Assembly: GCA_948474755.1 (NCBI GenBank)
Contig: CAOLHI010001444.1
Location: 124,001-188,000, forward strand
Origin: Ctenosaura bakeri
Taxonomy: Eukaryota; Chordata; Lepidosauria; Squamata; Iguanidae
Length of the DNA stretch: 64,000 nucleotides
Direction of reading: 5' to 3'
Part shown: positions 53,856-64,000 of the stretch, one piece after another
Position numbering within the stretch: position 1 is the first letter of the stretch
Layout: every line of letters starts with the position of its first letter
Notes under the pieces: model-generated
Database searches by the model: none
Told to the model about the DNA's origin: nothing
Seen by the model: the letters and a program-made list of their open reading frames with translations, nothing else
Made by a program: the position numbers and the translations under genes

Positions 53856-54275
53856 GACCTCTGGGAGGAATTTACTGCAGCCAGTCAGAACTAGGTCAGA
53901 ACCCAGAGGACCTTCTCTTCTATCGCTCCCAAATTATGGAATGGCCTGCTGGAGGAGACCCGGCATATTGACTGCTTTAAAAAAGCAGTCAAGACTGCTC
54001 TCTTCCAACAGGCCTTCCCAGACTAGTACTCCACCGCCTCCCACCAACTGTCTTGCTGTTCTTTTAATGGTCAGTTGATTGTTGTTAATTGTTAATTGTT
54101 GTGTGTTTTAGGGGGTTGGTTTTAGATGGGTTGGTGGGTGGGATGGATTGGGTATGTTTTTAATGTTTTTAATGTATTATTGTTGTTCGCCGCCTCGATC
54201 CGTGGGGAGAGGCGGGATAGAAATCAATTTTATTATTAATTATTATTTATTATTATTAATTATTCAAAATAATTA
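53856..54275 (+). mobile_element. L2-like LINE 3' end
   Basis: The translation has WNGLPEETRHIDCFKKAV-like wording, with ALFQQAFPD in the DNA frame around 53935-54025. An AT-rich 3' UTR and the tail CGCCGCCTCGATCCGTGGG, GAGGCGGGATAGAAAT and (TTATTA)n follow. This is the typical layout of an L2-type 3' end. Confidence 0.7.
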
Positions 54276-54368
54276 ACAACTGGTTCTCATCCTCAGCAAT
54301 TCCCTACAGGTCAGGAGGATCCAGTCTCTTCCACCTCCGCCTGACCCTTTTGCCTCTTCCTTCTCATT

Positions 54369-54563
54369 GGCCATTTCTGCTCTACACTGTTATAGCGCTC
54401 TTATTCCACTTTCAACCTGCTATGGGATCCTGGGCTTTGCAGTTTACAGAGGGGCATTTAGAATTCTCAGCCAGAGACCTCTTTGGCCTCAGTAAACTAC
54501 AAACCCCAGAATTCCACAGGATGTTGAATAAGAGCACTATAACAGTGTAGTGCGGAAATGGCC
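54369..54563. mobile_element. Palindromic MITE, long-loop subtype, 195 bp
   Basis: Target duplication ATT is at 54366-54368 and 54564-54566. The central loop (GGGGCATTTAGAATTCTCAG, GACCTCTTTGGCCTCAG) is the reverse complement of the loop in the copy at 1824-2010. The right arm lacks part of the GGATGTTGAAAGTGG block. Confidence 0.93.
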
Positions 54564-57232
54564 ATTCACTTCTGTCTCTGTCCCCTGTCCCCTTGTTATT
54601 CTTGACTTCTTTTTTAACTCCCCCAGCCCTTGCATCTTTTAATAATTCTAACAACAGTTTCTGGCAAACTGAACGACACCACTGCATAGCTGTGCCCTCC
54701 TTGGCACTAACTGGCCAGAGGGATGTGGCTGAGCTGCTTTTGCACATGAAGAAAAGAAACAGCAACCTTCACCCTTGGTTGTGGTGTAGAAGTGGCTTCT
54801 TCTGCACGAGATGCACAGGGGCAGCCGGGTGGCACTCAAGTGTCCCCCAGTGGCCAGTTAGTGGCTGGAGACAGGGGTGCTGCTCCCAGGAATCTTTGGT
54901 TGACCTTGCATATGCAGGGAAGAAGACTGCTGGTAAAGGTTTATGTTCCACCAGGGGGCAAGTAAGATCTTGGCCAGTGATTCTTAGCAACCCCTCATAT
55001 GTTACCCCCTGTAGAGAGAGACCAGTGACAATACTAAAGCTAAAAACAGCCAGCAGCTCTTCCCAAATGAAGGAAGGTAAGGCTGCACTTGGGTGAGGCA
55101 GCCAGGAGACCAGGTGGCTAATTGGCTGTCAGACTCAGGGAGTGTGATGACCTGGAAAATGGCAGCATTTTGACCTATGACCTTTGGAGACCTATTAACT
55201 AATTTCCAGGTCAGCGGAGGAGAGGAATGGCACATGCTCTCCGACTGGAAGAGCAAAGAGGAGATAGTGGGCTGAGACCCAATACTGCTTTGGTGGCTAC
55301 AAATACAAGAAGCAAGTGGATTTGTTATTGTTGTTTTAATGAATGTGATGGTTTGATAGTTTTTTCTTAAGGTTTTAAATCTTTTTTGTAACATTATTAC
55401 TAATAGAAAAGCCAAATATGAACAATTACAAATGGTTATTACTGTTGCATTTCTTGTTGTTACTTGTGTTTTCTTAGGGCTGACGTCAAATCCCAAATAT
55501 GTTATTTTTCCTATTTAGCCAGGTGGAGCAGATGAATAGGAAAGAAAAGGAATGCACAAATTATCCCCCTCTCAAATCCCTCTCTCACACACCATATTCA
55601 TTCCTGAGACCATCTACACTTTAGGTCCTAAAGAAAAGAGATGGCTACAGCACTGATGGGTGGCTTGTACTAGAATATTAAAGATATTTTAAAAAGACAA
55701 CTTCTATGGATACTTGTAGGTGCAAACATAACATCCCTATAAAGTAAACCATGTCCAAATACTTGGGTTCCTTTAAATAAATCCTTTCATGGGGCTGGCT
55801 CTATCATTAGGCAATCTGTGGTGTCATAAAAGCATGGCAAACTGTTAGGTATTAGTGTTTGGTTTAATTATGTATTTTTACTACCAGGAGCAGACAGGGG
55901 TTCCTGTGAAATTCATGTATCCAAATAGCTTGACTATCCTTGGGTGTTATGTACTTGGACCTTGGGACAAGGAGGTAACCATGGTTTGGTAGTATTCCAA
56001 TTGTTTCACCTGAAATCACTGCAGCAACCCTGAAAAGTAGATGAGCATGATTGATCCTGAATTCCAAATTGTAGCATGTGCCTACTGAATTAGATCTCCA
56101 GATGACTCACCTAGAACTCATGGGAGTAAGCCATTTTCCACCAGGAGGGAGAAAAACAAGGACAACCAACTGCTAAGGAGAGGGTAGATAAGCAGAGCTA
56201 AACAGTCCAGAAAAGGTGATGTACCAGCTAGAATGGTGAACTGGGATTTGGAAAGTTCAGACTCAAGTCCTTACTGAGAGCCATAAAATTCAAAGGGGAG
56301 ACCTTGAGACAGTCAGTCTATCAGCCTGACCCACCTTACAGAGGTGTTGTGAGGATTGCACGGGATTAGGAGAGCCATGTATATCACCCTGAACTTACCA
56401 GAAGAAATATGGGATATAAATATAAGTAATAAGCAAAATAAGCAGTCACCTAAATTAAAAAAAAGTAGTAGAAATTGCAATATAAATATCTTCTTTTTCT
56501 GTTGTATCTCTAGCAACCTACTGCCTCTAGGGACTGGGAAGAGTGAGGAGGATAACCAGCTGCTAAAGCTAGGAAAAGCATAAATGAACAAAAGTAAGAG
56601 AAATATGCTCAAGGTCTCCATAGTTCCCTCCAGCGTTCTCTCCCTGTTTCCTACAGAACCTTCAGATTCTTGGCCTGGCTGTAGACCTAGACTATCTGAT
56701 GTCTGCCAAGTCTCACCCCTCGAAAGGGTTCCATTCTCATTTCTGCTCCCCCTCTTCAATGTTCCCACCTGTTCTCTTGCCCTTTTTGGCTAAGTAGCAA
56801 GAGAAGCAAGCAAAAGCAAGCAACCTCACCACACCTTATTCTGTCTCTTTGGGAGGTGGCACAGACTGGGTCCTGGCAGGGAACAAAGTTAGCAAATACA
56901 CTCAAGAAGGAGTGCCAGTCATTGAGGACATATCACCTGATTCCTAAACCTCGAATCAGGGGCTGCGAGCATACAGCAGAAAATTTCACCAGTGGACCTA
57001 TGTTCCCAGTACAACACAGATTTAGGACACTGGAGCACATTTCTAGGTGTCAATTTGTGGGTGGGGAGGGGTGGGGAACTTCCAGGCAACATCCAGCTGC
57101 AGGTCTGAAAGCCAGAAAAAGAAGATAGTTTGAGTGTGTTGGTGGTTCAGAAAGGAGACAGCTTTTCCTTTTCTCCTCCTGTAAAAGTGCAACTGGCTCT
57201 GCTCAGGAGCCTCCTGTGCTCTGCCCCCCAAC
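54564..57232. other. No gene seen
   Basis: About 2.7 kb of unrecognised sequence. Frames of 150-165 codons at 54593-55096 (plus), 55002-55496 (minus) and 56313-56768 (minus) show no domain or motif and no gene context. Confidence 0.4.
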
Positions 57233-57856
57233 TGGTGGAGTTCTTGATGTTTTCCTCTCTCAGAGCCATCCAAGTGAGCTTTGGAATAGTGAATTTGATT
57301 AGTGGACCAACTCTTGTTTGAAGAAGAGGTAGTCTACATTTACCTACATTTCTGCATTACATATACATCTACATTTACCAGGTGAAGGCTAGGCAGAAGC
57401 TATTGGTATCTAGCTTAATGGGTCATTTCACTGATCAGGAACTATTTGTGAGAAAGCACACTCATGTTGTAGATTCTCTCTGAGGGCAGATAATCTCTAA
57501 ACATAGACTTAAGAGTTGGAAGGGACTGCAAGGGCCATTGAGTCCAACCTGCTGCTATGCAGGAAGATACAACTGCAACACTCCTGGAAGATGTCCACCC
57601 AACCACTGTTCAAAGACCTCCGAAGAAAGAGAGTCCAACAGGAACACTGAAATCTGCCTTATATGTCATCAGACCATCTCAACAGTACTGTAACTTATCT
57701 ACACCAGCGCTGCTCAAAATGGTGGTCCATGGACCACTGCTGGCTCCTGGCAAGGTTCCATGAAAGAAAGAAACAATTAAATGGGCACAAATATGGTTCC
57801 AGTCTCTGTCACATTGGGGGGAAAAATAATTGCTAGTTCGCCACATCAGATAGCTT
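57233..57856 (+). repeat. 624-bp duplicated segment, copy 2
   Basis: Partner of 49382-50005 in the same orientation, 7.85 kb away. It includes the same nested CR1 piece at 57511-57639. The right flank (TTCTAAAAGCAAATACTCC) differs from that of copy 1. Confidence 0.93.
57511..57639 (-). mobile_element. CR1 3' fragment nested in duplicated segment, copy 2
   Basis: Same boundaries as in copy 1, with several point differences (for example GAAGATACAACTGC). Confidence 0.75.
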
Positions 57857-58490
57857 ATTCTAAAAGCAAATACTCCACAATCCCCTTTTTCTTTCAGTTT
57901 TTCCAGAACAGAAAAATTGGCTTTGGGGAAAACATGGAGGAAAAAAAATTTTTTTCCCCCAGATTTTTCAGGTTTTTTTCAACCCCAGGCCTTAACATTT
58001 TTTGTCAGCATCCTTGGGTGGGTTATGGACCCCAGTGGCTCGGCAACGCCGCCCGCCCTGGGTCGTTTGAGCCCCAGAACCAGGCCTGCAAGCTTGCTTG
58101 TGAGTTTGCCACGATACCCCCCAGTGACGCCGTATGAGGAACTCGTGGAGAATTAAAATGGCAGCTCTCAGGCAGTGTCTGAGCCCTGCTCCCGCCGTCC
58201 CTGTCCGTCAAGGCTGTGGAGGCCCAGGGACATCAGAAAGTGCTTTTCCCAGGGCCGCCCCCAAAGTGGAGCCCCGCTTTGTATGCGCCGGAGGTGGGGA
58301 AATGTATTTCATTCCCCCCCACGATCTCCGACTGACTCCTTTCCGCCCCAAACATGAAACATCGCCTCGGCTTGGCTCCCAACTGGGTTTAATGTCCCTC
58401 TTTCCCTCTCTATAGTGTCCCCTGCAAGCTTCACGGCCAACTCAGCCACTCCTCTTTCCTCCTTGAGAAATAAACTTGGCTTAAACGGAA
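57857..58490. other. No gene seen
   Basis: Begins with a TTTTTTCCCCCAG-rich run and then a moderately CpG-containing stretch to about 58420. No supported exon. Confidence 0.35.
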
Positions 58491-58498
58491 TGGGTTTT

Positions 58499-58519
58499 AC
58501 ACACACACACACACACACC
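58499..58519. repeat. (AC)n microsatellite
   Basis: About ten AC units. Confidence 0.9.
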
Positions 58520-58694
58520 CCTCACCCTTCACATCCCGAAGGATTAGAAAGCCCTCACGACCAAAGCATTAAGTGCTGGAAACAGTGGCTTTTCTATACG
58601 CCCCCTCCACCCACCCACCCTTTTTTATTTTATTTTTGGCCGAGCTTGGCTAAGACGCAGGCCTCTCTGTTCATCCTGTGTGTTGTTTTTTAAA

Positions 58695-59080
58695 AAAAAA
58701 AATTTAAAGCCCCCTCTTCGTTCACAAAGTCCTGAATGAAGTGGCTCTCAATTAAAAGTTTCCCATTGACGCTGCCTGAATGGGACCTTGCTGAGGAATT
58801 CATCTCCCTGAATGGGTCTGGGCCTTCGGGAAATCTTAAGGGGCCAATAGATTTCCCACAATATTTGTACATCACCCTTTGTATGCATTTTTCCCTCCAG
58901 TGAACCAGAAACAGTTAACACATCCGCTCCCAGAGGGCCGGCCTTGGTCGCTTGTTAAGAGCCCTTGGTCGGTCCCATGGGCCTGTGAGCAGGACCCCCC
59001 CCTTCAGCCCACCCCACCCGGACATCCCAGACCTCATACAGAAAAGGGACTTTCAGCTGGTTCTTAGTCAGGGCTGGTGA
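58695..59080. other. Possible conserved non-coding element
   Basis: Unique block with CTCAATTAAAAGTTTCCC, GGGGCCAATAGATTTCCC and ATATTTGTACATCACCC. No repeat similarity. Visual impression only. Confidence 0.28.
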
Positions 59081-59294
59081 TAATCGCCACCTGCTTACAT
59101 TCATTCTTCACAGAGGCCAAGATTAAGTACAAATGCCAATGGGGGGGGGGAATAGGAGGTGAAAGGGTGGAAGAGAGGAAGAGAGAGACCCACTAAACCT
59201 TGCAATTTGTTCTGTGTCTTTACCCCGTAAGCACTGCTGTCAAGGTTCCTTCCCACACATATACTTAAGCCCCACATGCTTTCGGAGGAGAACT

Positions 59295-59455
59295 GAATTC
59301 AATGTGAGCCCAGATACTTTAAAGGAGTTACCCAAGGTGCTGAATCTATTTTGTGAGAAGAGAGTTTAGCACCTTGGGGGGGTTCCTCTAAAGTTCAGGC
59401 TGAAACCCAGAACAGGTTCACCGCTTCCACAGATATGGAAGTCATCAGCCGCCAT
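59295..59455. repeat. GATGTCAG-family fold-back repeat
   Basis: ACTTTAAAGGAGTTACCC and CAAGGTGCTGAATC pair with GTTTAGCACCTTGGG and TCTAAAGTTCAGGC. The right arm continues through GAAACCCAGAACAGGTTCAC to GAAGTCATC. Confidence 0.65.
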
Positions 59456-60345
59456 GGCAGTAGCGTATTGGGAATCATTGTCAATCTAGCCCTCTTTAAA
59501 AGCATATAGAATATCAGGAGGTTCACCAACCTGTTGGTGTGGAAGCCATAGGTTGCCATGGCTTCGCTGAGAAAATTCACATCAAAGTGGAGAATCTCTA
59601 CTGGAATTTTAATATCCCAGAATTTCCTCAGTGTGAAACCTGCACTGGTTTACTTGTGGCTTGCACAGGAGTCACTACAACATTTTGCTTAGGTCCATAG
59701 ATAAGTGGTAGTTTGGTCCTCACTATTTCCAGTGATGCTTAGAAAATGATAGAAAACGCAGCTGCTAGACATCCTAGAAGGACAGCTGTTACTAGCCAAA
59801 GTAAGCAATATAGGTTGGAAGGGGGGAAAAGATTCTGAGAAGCATCTTCTTATCTGTGCCCTCGACTAGGACTTGTAGCAGTGAGTTCCTACAGCTTGCC
59901 TACAAGACAGAACATTGTATTTCCAGAATCCATGCTCTCAGCTGACCACCAGAAGCCAATTCCTGCCCACCAAACCCTATAAAACTATAGCCTCACAGCT
60001 CTGTCCAAGCAATTGCATGTCGGGGTACCTAACCTGCTCCAATTTCCTGAATGCTGGTTTGGATTGCCACCATCTGTTGACTGCACACCTGATCCTCATC
60101 CTCCATGATCGTTGAGCAAATAGCAATGAGCACTTTTAAAGAAAGGAGCACTTTCAAAGAAAAATCCCACTCTTTTGGATGATACAGCCACTTCTGACCC
60201 ACTTGGCTTCCCAGGATCTCTGAATGAGAAAGCATGAAACCTGATTCTTGCTGAGCTGCAGAATTTTTTTCCCAGCATTATGTTGCTTGTATCCCTCATC
60301 CACTAAATGAACAGCACTCATGTCTACTCTAAGAACATAGACTGT
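59456..60345. other. No gene seen
   Basis: Unrecognised sequence. Confidence 0.35.
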
Positions 60346-60525
60346 GGCCATTTCCGCACTACACTCTTATAACGCGATGATTCCACTTTCAACATCCTAT
60401 GGAATCCTGGGGTTTGCAGTTTCGGGAGGGGCCAACCGGCCCCTCCCAAAACTGCAAACCCCAGGATTCCATAGGATGTTGAAAGTGGAATCATCGTGCT
60501 ATAAGAGTGTAGTGCAGAAATGGCC
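60346..60525. mobile_element. Palindromic MITE, 180 bp, CTACACTCTTATA subtype
   Basis: It starts GGCCATTTCCGCAC and ends GTGCAGAAATGGCC. Centre GGGGCCAACCGGCCCC. Flanks TGT and AAA do not match, so the target duplication is lost or never existed. Confidence 0.94.
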
Positions 60526-60530
60526 AAAGG

Positions 60531-60830
60531 CATATCTTCCAACTGTCCCAATTTTTTCATTCTACTTTCTGCTAGTTTCTTCTCCTTCTACTTTTCCCTG
60601 TCTCTTCTCTTCCTCCCACTTTCCCCCTTTTGTCCTCTTCAATTACAGAGTTCAATTACAGAGTTCAAAATGCAAGAGTAGTTTGTACTCAATTAACTCA
60701 GTAGGGGGAGAGGAGAGGAGGAGACATAATCCTGGCCTTCCCAGTAGGCTCAGGCAAAAGCAAAATGCTGGTGCTTCTCCTAGGTTTTGTCTTCTTCCTC
60801 ATTAATATATTTTTTGCCATTTTAGGCTGG
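60531..60830 (-). repeat. Unclassified interspersed repeat, copy 3
   Basis: Inverted relative to copies 1 and 2: ATATCTTCCAACTGTCCC, CCTCCCACTTTCCCCC, GCAAGAGTAGTTTGTACTC, CTCAGGCAAAAGCAAAATGC and TTCTTCCTCATTAAT in reverse order. It starts five bases after a MITE. Confidence 0.6.
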
Positions 60831-60949
60831 ATTTACAACCCGCTGGTTGCTTCTTAGACAAATCTCAGACAAATTCAAGATAGACAAAAAGTGGAATGGA
60901 AGCAACAGAAAGGGAATTTGACAAACTATTAACACCAGAGGCTACGCAT

Positions 60950-61900
60950 GAAAGATTCACAGAATACTATCAGAAGCAGAAGTGGAAGAAGAGATAGTGA
61001 AAGAAAATATAATTAGATGGGTCCAAGATATAGGGCATTCAGTTACGATGGAAGAATGGGCAAGGGCCTGGAACACAACAATTACATTTATAAAATCATC
61101 TCACCTAAGAAATGAGATGTATCATGTTAAAGATGTATTATAGACAGCATTTATCTCCAGCATTAATATCCAAAATAATGAGAAATAAAAGCAAAATTTG
61201 TCAGGACTTTTTTCCATTTATGGTTGAAATGTTCACAAGCAAAAAAAATTTGGAAAGAAATCCATGGAAAGATTAGTGGATTGTTAAGAATTAAATTTCC
61301 TCTGGTATCAGAGATATACTTACTAAATATAATTGGAAAAAATACAGCAGCTAAAGAATGTGGAAAAGAAGATAATACTCTATATGATAAGAGCAGCAAG
61401 ACCGACATACACAAAAAAACCCCAAAATCAGATCATATGCCAACAATGGAAGAATGGCTTTTCAAGTTATACGACATTACGGAATTAGACAGATTATCAT
61501 TGTGATTATCAGAGCAAACACTGAAACAGTTTAATGATGAATGGCCAATTTTATTACCTTTATGGGAAGAAGTTTGGCATCCTTCTGTAACTAAAACAAT
61601 ACTAGATTAAGATTCAGGAATGAAGGAACTAGGGTATAAATATTAAGAATAGAGAAGTTTTAATAAATGGTGTTAACAGCTACACAAGTAACAAAGTATA
61701 GATGGTACAAATTAAGACAAAAAAAGGGAATCAATAAAGATATATCAGACTACTGCATTAAGCAAAGGGGGAACAACAGAGATGGAAACACCTGTAGATT
61801 TTGTGGGAAGGAAGTATGGGACTTGCGAGGTATGTTAACAGTTTGTAATACAAATATAAATATATTGAGTATTGGCTAGTCAAGCCATTTGTTGCTGTTA
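60950..61900 (+). mobile_element. L1 LINE 3' region, decayed
   Basis: The translation resembles the end of L1 ORF2: an FFHLWLKCSQAKKIWKEIHG block, then LRIKFPLVSEIYLLNIIGKN, and PTMEEWLFKLYDITELDRL. Frameshifts and stops are frequent. An AT-rich 3' part follows. The exact ends are uncertain. Confidence 0.7.
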
Positions 61901-61905
61901 GAATG

Positions 61906-62014
61906 AGGAACTTCCATCAAGTTCCTTCTTTTTACGTACTTTGAATGTACTGTTGTCTTGATAACAATCAAGAGTAACCATTCAAAGTATTAAAAATAAG
62001 GAACTTGACGGAAA
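61906..62014. repeat. Hairpin of about 50-bp arms
   Basis: TCCATCAAGTTCCTTCTTTT and ACTTTGAATGTACTG on the left pair with CATTCAAAGTATTAAAAAT and AAGGAACTTGACGGA on the right, around CTTGATAACAATCAAG. Several mismatches. It could be a small non-autonomous element or part of the L1 3' region. Confidence 0.75.
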
Positions 62015-62431
62015 TGCTATGTACATTAACAGGTTGAATCTTACTTATTTTCATTTTAATAAAAATATTATTAAAAATATTTTTACCATCTTAACCACAC
62101 TCTAATGTTGCTTGCCATACATGTCCCGACTTTTATCTATAAAATGATGGAAGGTATGCAAATAGTAATGTAAATTAGAGGTGGGTGGGTGAAGCGAGGC
62201 CCATGAAGTGCCTGTTGCCCAAAGTTCCAGCGCTCCCTGGAGCCGACCCAAGCCCTCCAAAATCCCAAACCCCCAAATCTCTCTCTGATTTCAGTTTTGT
62301 GTTGTGTTTTGTTCTGTTAGGGAGAATGGCTGTAACTAGGAAGCATTTCTGGGCCTTGTGTCCCCTGTGCTGGCTGCTGAAGGTGAAAATTTGTCACCTA
62401 TGCTCTCCAAAGTTGCCCATTGCTGATGTAA

Positions 62432-62488
62432 AGATTCATGAAGTCTTCAGCTTCAGATTCACCAGATTCATGAAGTCTTCAGCTTCAG
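62432..62488 (+). repeat. Short direct repeat
   Basis: A 25-base unit beginning AGATTCATGAAGTC and ending AGCTTCAG occurs at 62432-62456 and 62464-62488 with a 7-base spacer. Confidence 0.85.
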
Positions 62489-64000
62489 AAGAGTATATTG
62501 GGGAGCAGCTATAAGAAAGCACTGCAACCTTCAAGCGCAGCTTCTGAGTTCTCTAGAGGCAGTTGGATGGCCATGATAATGGACTACATCACAGATAACA
62601 ACTGCCCCACAGCATACTGCTTTCCTTATGTTCTTAAGAGCGCAAGCAAGGACTGAAAGCAACACTCTCATCCTAGTGTTTGGTTTTGCCATCCAATATT
62701 CCAGAGAGTCATTCCCATCAGTTGGCACAGAGCAGCAGTTGACTTGGGCAGCAGAGGCTAGGGGATGGTAGTGCCATTCTTCCCGAGCTGCTTCCATCCT
62801 GACACGGAAGTGGCAATGCTCGCTTGTTGCCAGGGCTCCAAAAAGTTAAGTTGGGAGAATGCAATTCCAGCCAGCCATATATCCCTTGAGTTAATTTACA
62901 GTTCTCTGGGTTCCTGTCACCGTTCATATTTGCTCCTATAACATGAAAATGAAAATATAAGGGTTTCTTGTTTGATTTTTGCCACCACCATTGCAACAAC
63001 AAATACAGCAGCAGTTGGGGGTGCAGCCCCTGGTAGGTTTAAGGACTACCATATTGGCCCCCTGCCTTTTGGGATTCTAAGACTTATTTGAAAAGTCATC
63101 TAGGCTTATGGCCATGATTGCATCCTGGACCACTAAGAAATTATGTGCTTAAAAGGTTTGTCAGACCTGTAGTAGCTCATTTCCTGAGGTTTTTTGGGAA
63201 GCCTGAGATTGGAGGAAGCCTTTGTGATGCTACAGGGCAGGTCTTTGGGATGTCATGGGGGGGGCGTCCTTGCAATACCATAGGTATGGGACTAGAATTG
63301 CTTCTGAAGCAGGTAATGCCGAAGGTAGTAGGAAAAGAGGAAAACAGGTTGATGGACTCAATCAAGGAACCAACAGCCCTGACTATGCAAGGGCTTAGCT
63401 GCACTCTTGATGTCTGGAGCTCTTGGATTTCTCTCATTCATAGGGTGGCCATAAGCTGAAGCTGACAATGGCCAATCAATAACAATAAATGATTGTAGAA
63501 ATAGCTGTGAGGCAATCTGGGTAAAAGAGTCCAAAATCTAGACAACCAGGTAATATGACAACCCAGAGCTGGAGGTGGGTGGGCACTTTTGAATATATTT
63601 TTCAATGGTTTTGCAGGTGGCAGAATGCACACAGTAGCTGCCATCAGTGGTGCTAGACTCTGCATTCCCTCCAGCACACTTGTCACCCGGGGAGTTTTTC
63701 CAGGTCCTATACTCCTGCTGGGGCTTGCGAAAGGCTGACTTCCAGCCCTAAGGGAGTGCCTCCCTCCAGGTCTTGTCCAAGAAGAAGGCGTCTGAGTCAT
63801 GATGCTGGCTATGCATCACAAAGATGCTATCAGATGCCTGATAGCATCATGTCCATGCAGCCATTGTCTCTTTCCCCAGGCACCTGCTTTTGCTCCTGAT
63901 TTTTTGGTGCAGTGATGCTGCTGAAATGCAAGACATGTCCAGTGCACTTTGTGCTGAAGCAGAGAGCTTGTCACCAGCTGCGCATGGGTGGAGACAAGCA
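62489..64000. other. No gene seen; one small perfect hairpin
   Basis: Unrecognised sequence to the end of the window. GATGCTATCAG at 63823-63833 and CTGATAGCATC at 63838-63848 form a perfect 11-bp hairpin with a 4-base loop. Confidence 0.4.

Noticed and set aside
54593..55496. Open frames of 164-167 codons on both strands
   Set aside because: No domain or motif is visible and the two frames overlap antisense to each other.

Overview
This window looks like non-coding nuclear DNA from a squamate reptile, probably a lizard. Evidence for this is the repeat content: a Sauria-type tRNA SINE, BovB (RTE) and CR1 LINE pieces, a lizard-type L1 3' end, and a tRNA SINE with a CAACAA-type tail. The species is not identified. 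I found no exon, ORF or host gene I would defend. Almost every long open frame falls inside a transposable element or is uninformative.

The dominant structure is a family of fold-back DNA elements. At least 14 full and 2 partial copies of a roughly 180-bp palindrome are scattered from 0.6 kb to 60.5 kb. Each starts GGCCATTTCYGCAC and ends with its exact reverse complement. In most copies the two 90-bp arms meet with no spacer. Nine of the 14 full copies have a perfect 3-bp target duplication. Copy-specific substitutions appear at mirror-image positions in both arms. Three copies sit in the anticodon-arm region of a tRNA-derived SINE. Two larger CpG-rich elements (19.8-20.2 kb and 37.9-38.4 kb) share almost the same termini, so they may belong to one group.

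Region by region: 0-4.3 kb holds MITEs, SINEs and fold-back repeats. At 6.75-11.96 kb is one complete Ty3/Gypsy LTR retrotransposon on the minus strand. It has two 306-bp LTRs that look identical, a GTTAT target duplication, a polypurine tract and a primer-binding site complementary to its own LTR (self-priming type), but its reading frames are broken. At 12.2-16.7 kb are CR1 pieces and SINEs. At 19.4-21.1 kb is a dead mariner element with a second DNA element nested inside it. At 22-30 kb are LINE 3' ends, MITEs and a CR1 with an inverted end. At 32.1-33.6 kb are two convergent BovB fragments and a 100-bp 28S rRNA fragment flanked by a 21-bp duplication. At 35-40 kb are a Sauria SINE, the CpG-rich DNA element, tandem SINEs and the best-preserved CR1 reading frame. 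At 40-48 kb are Tigger-like MITEs and a second fold-back family. At 49.4-50.0 kb and 57.2-57.9 kb is a 624-bp duplicated segment. At 51.6-52.1 kb is a CpG-bearing unique block with an RFX-type X-box. At 60.5-62.1 kb are an L1 3' region and a hairpin. Several unique AT-rich stretches look like possible conserved non-coding elements, but that needs comparison with other genomes.

All family calls come from reading motifs by eye. No database search, alignment or folding was run.
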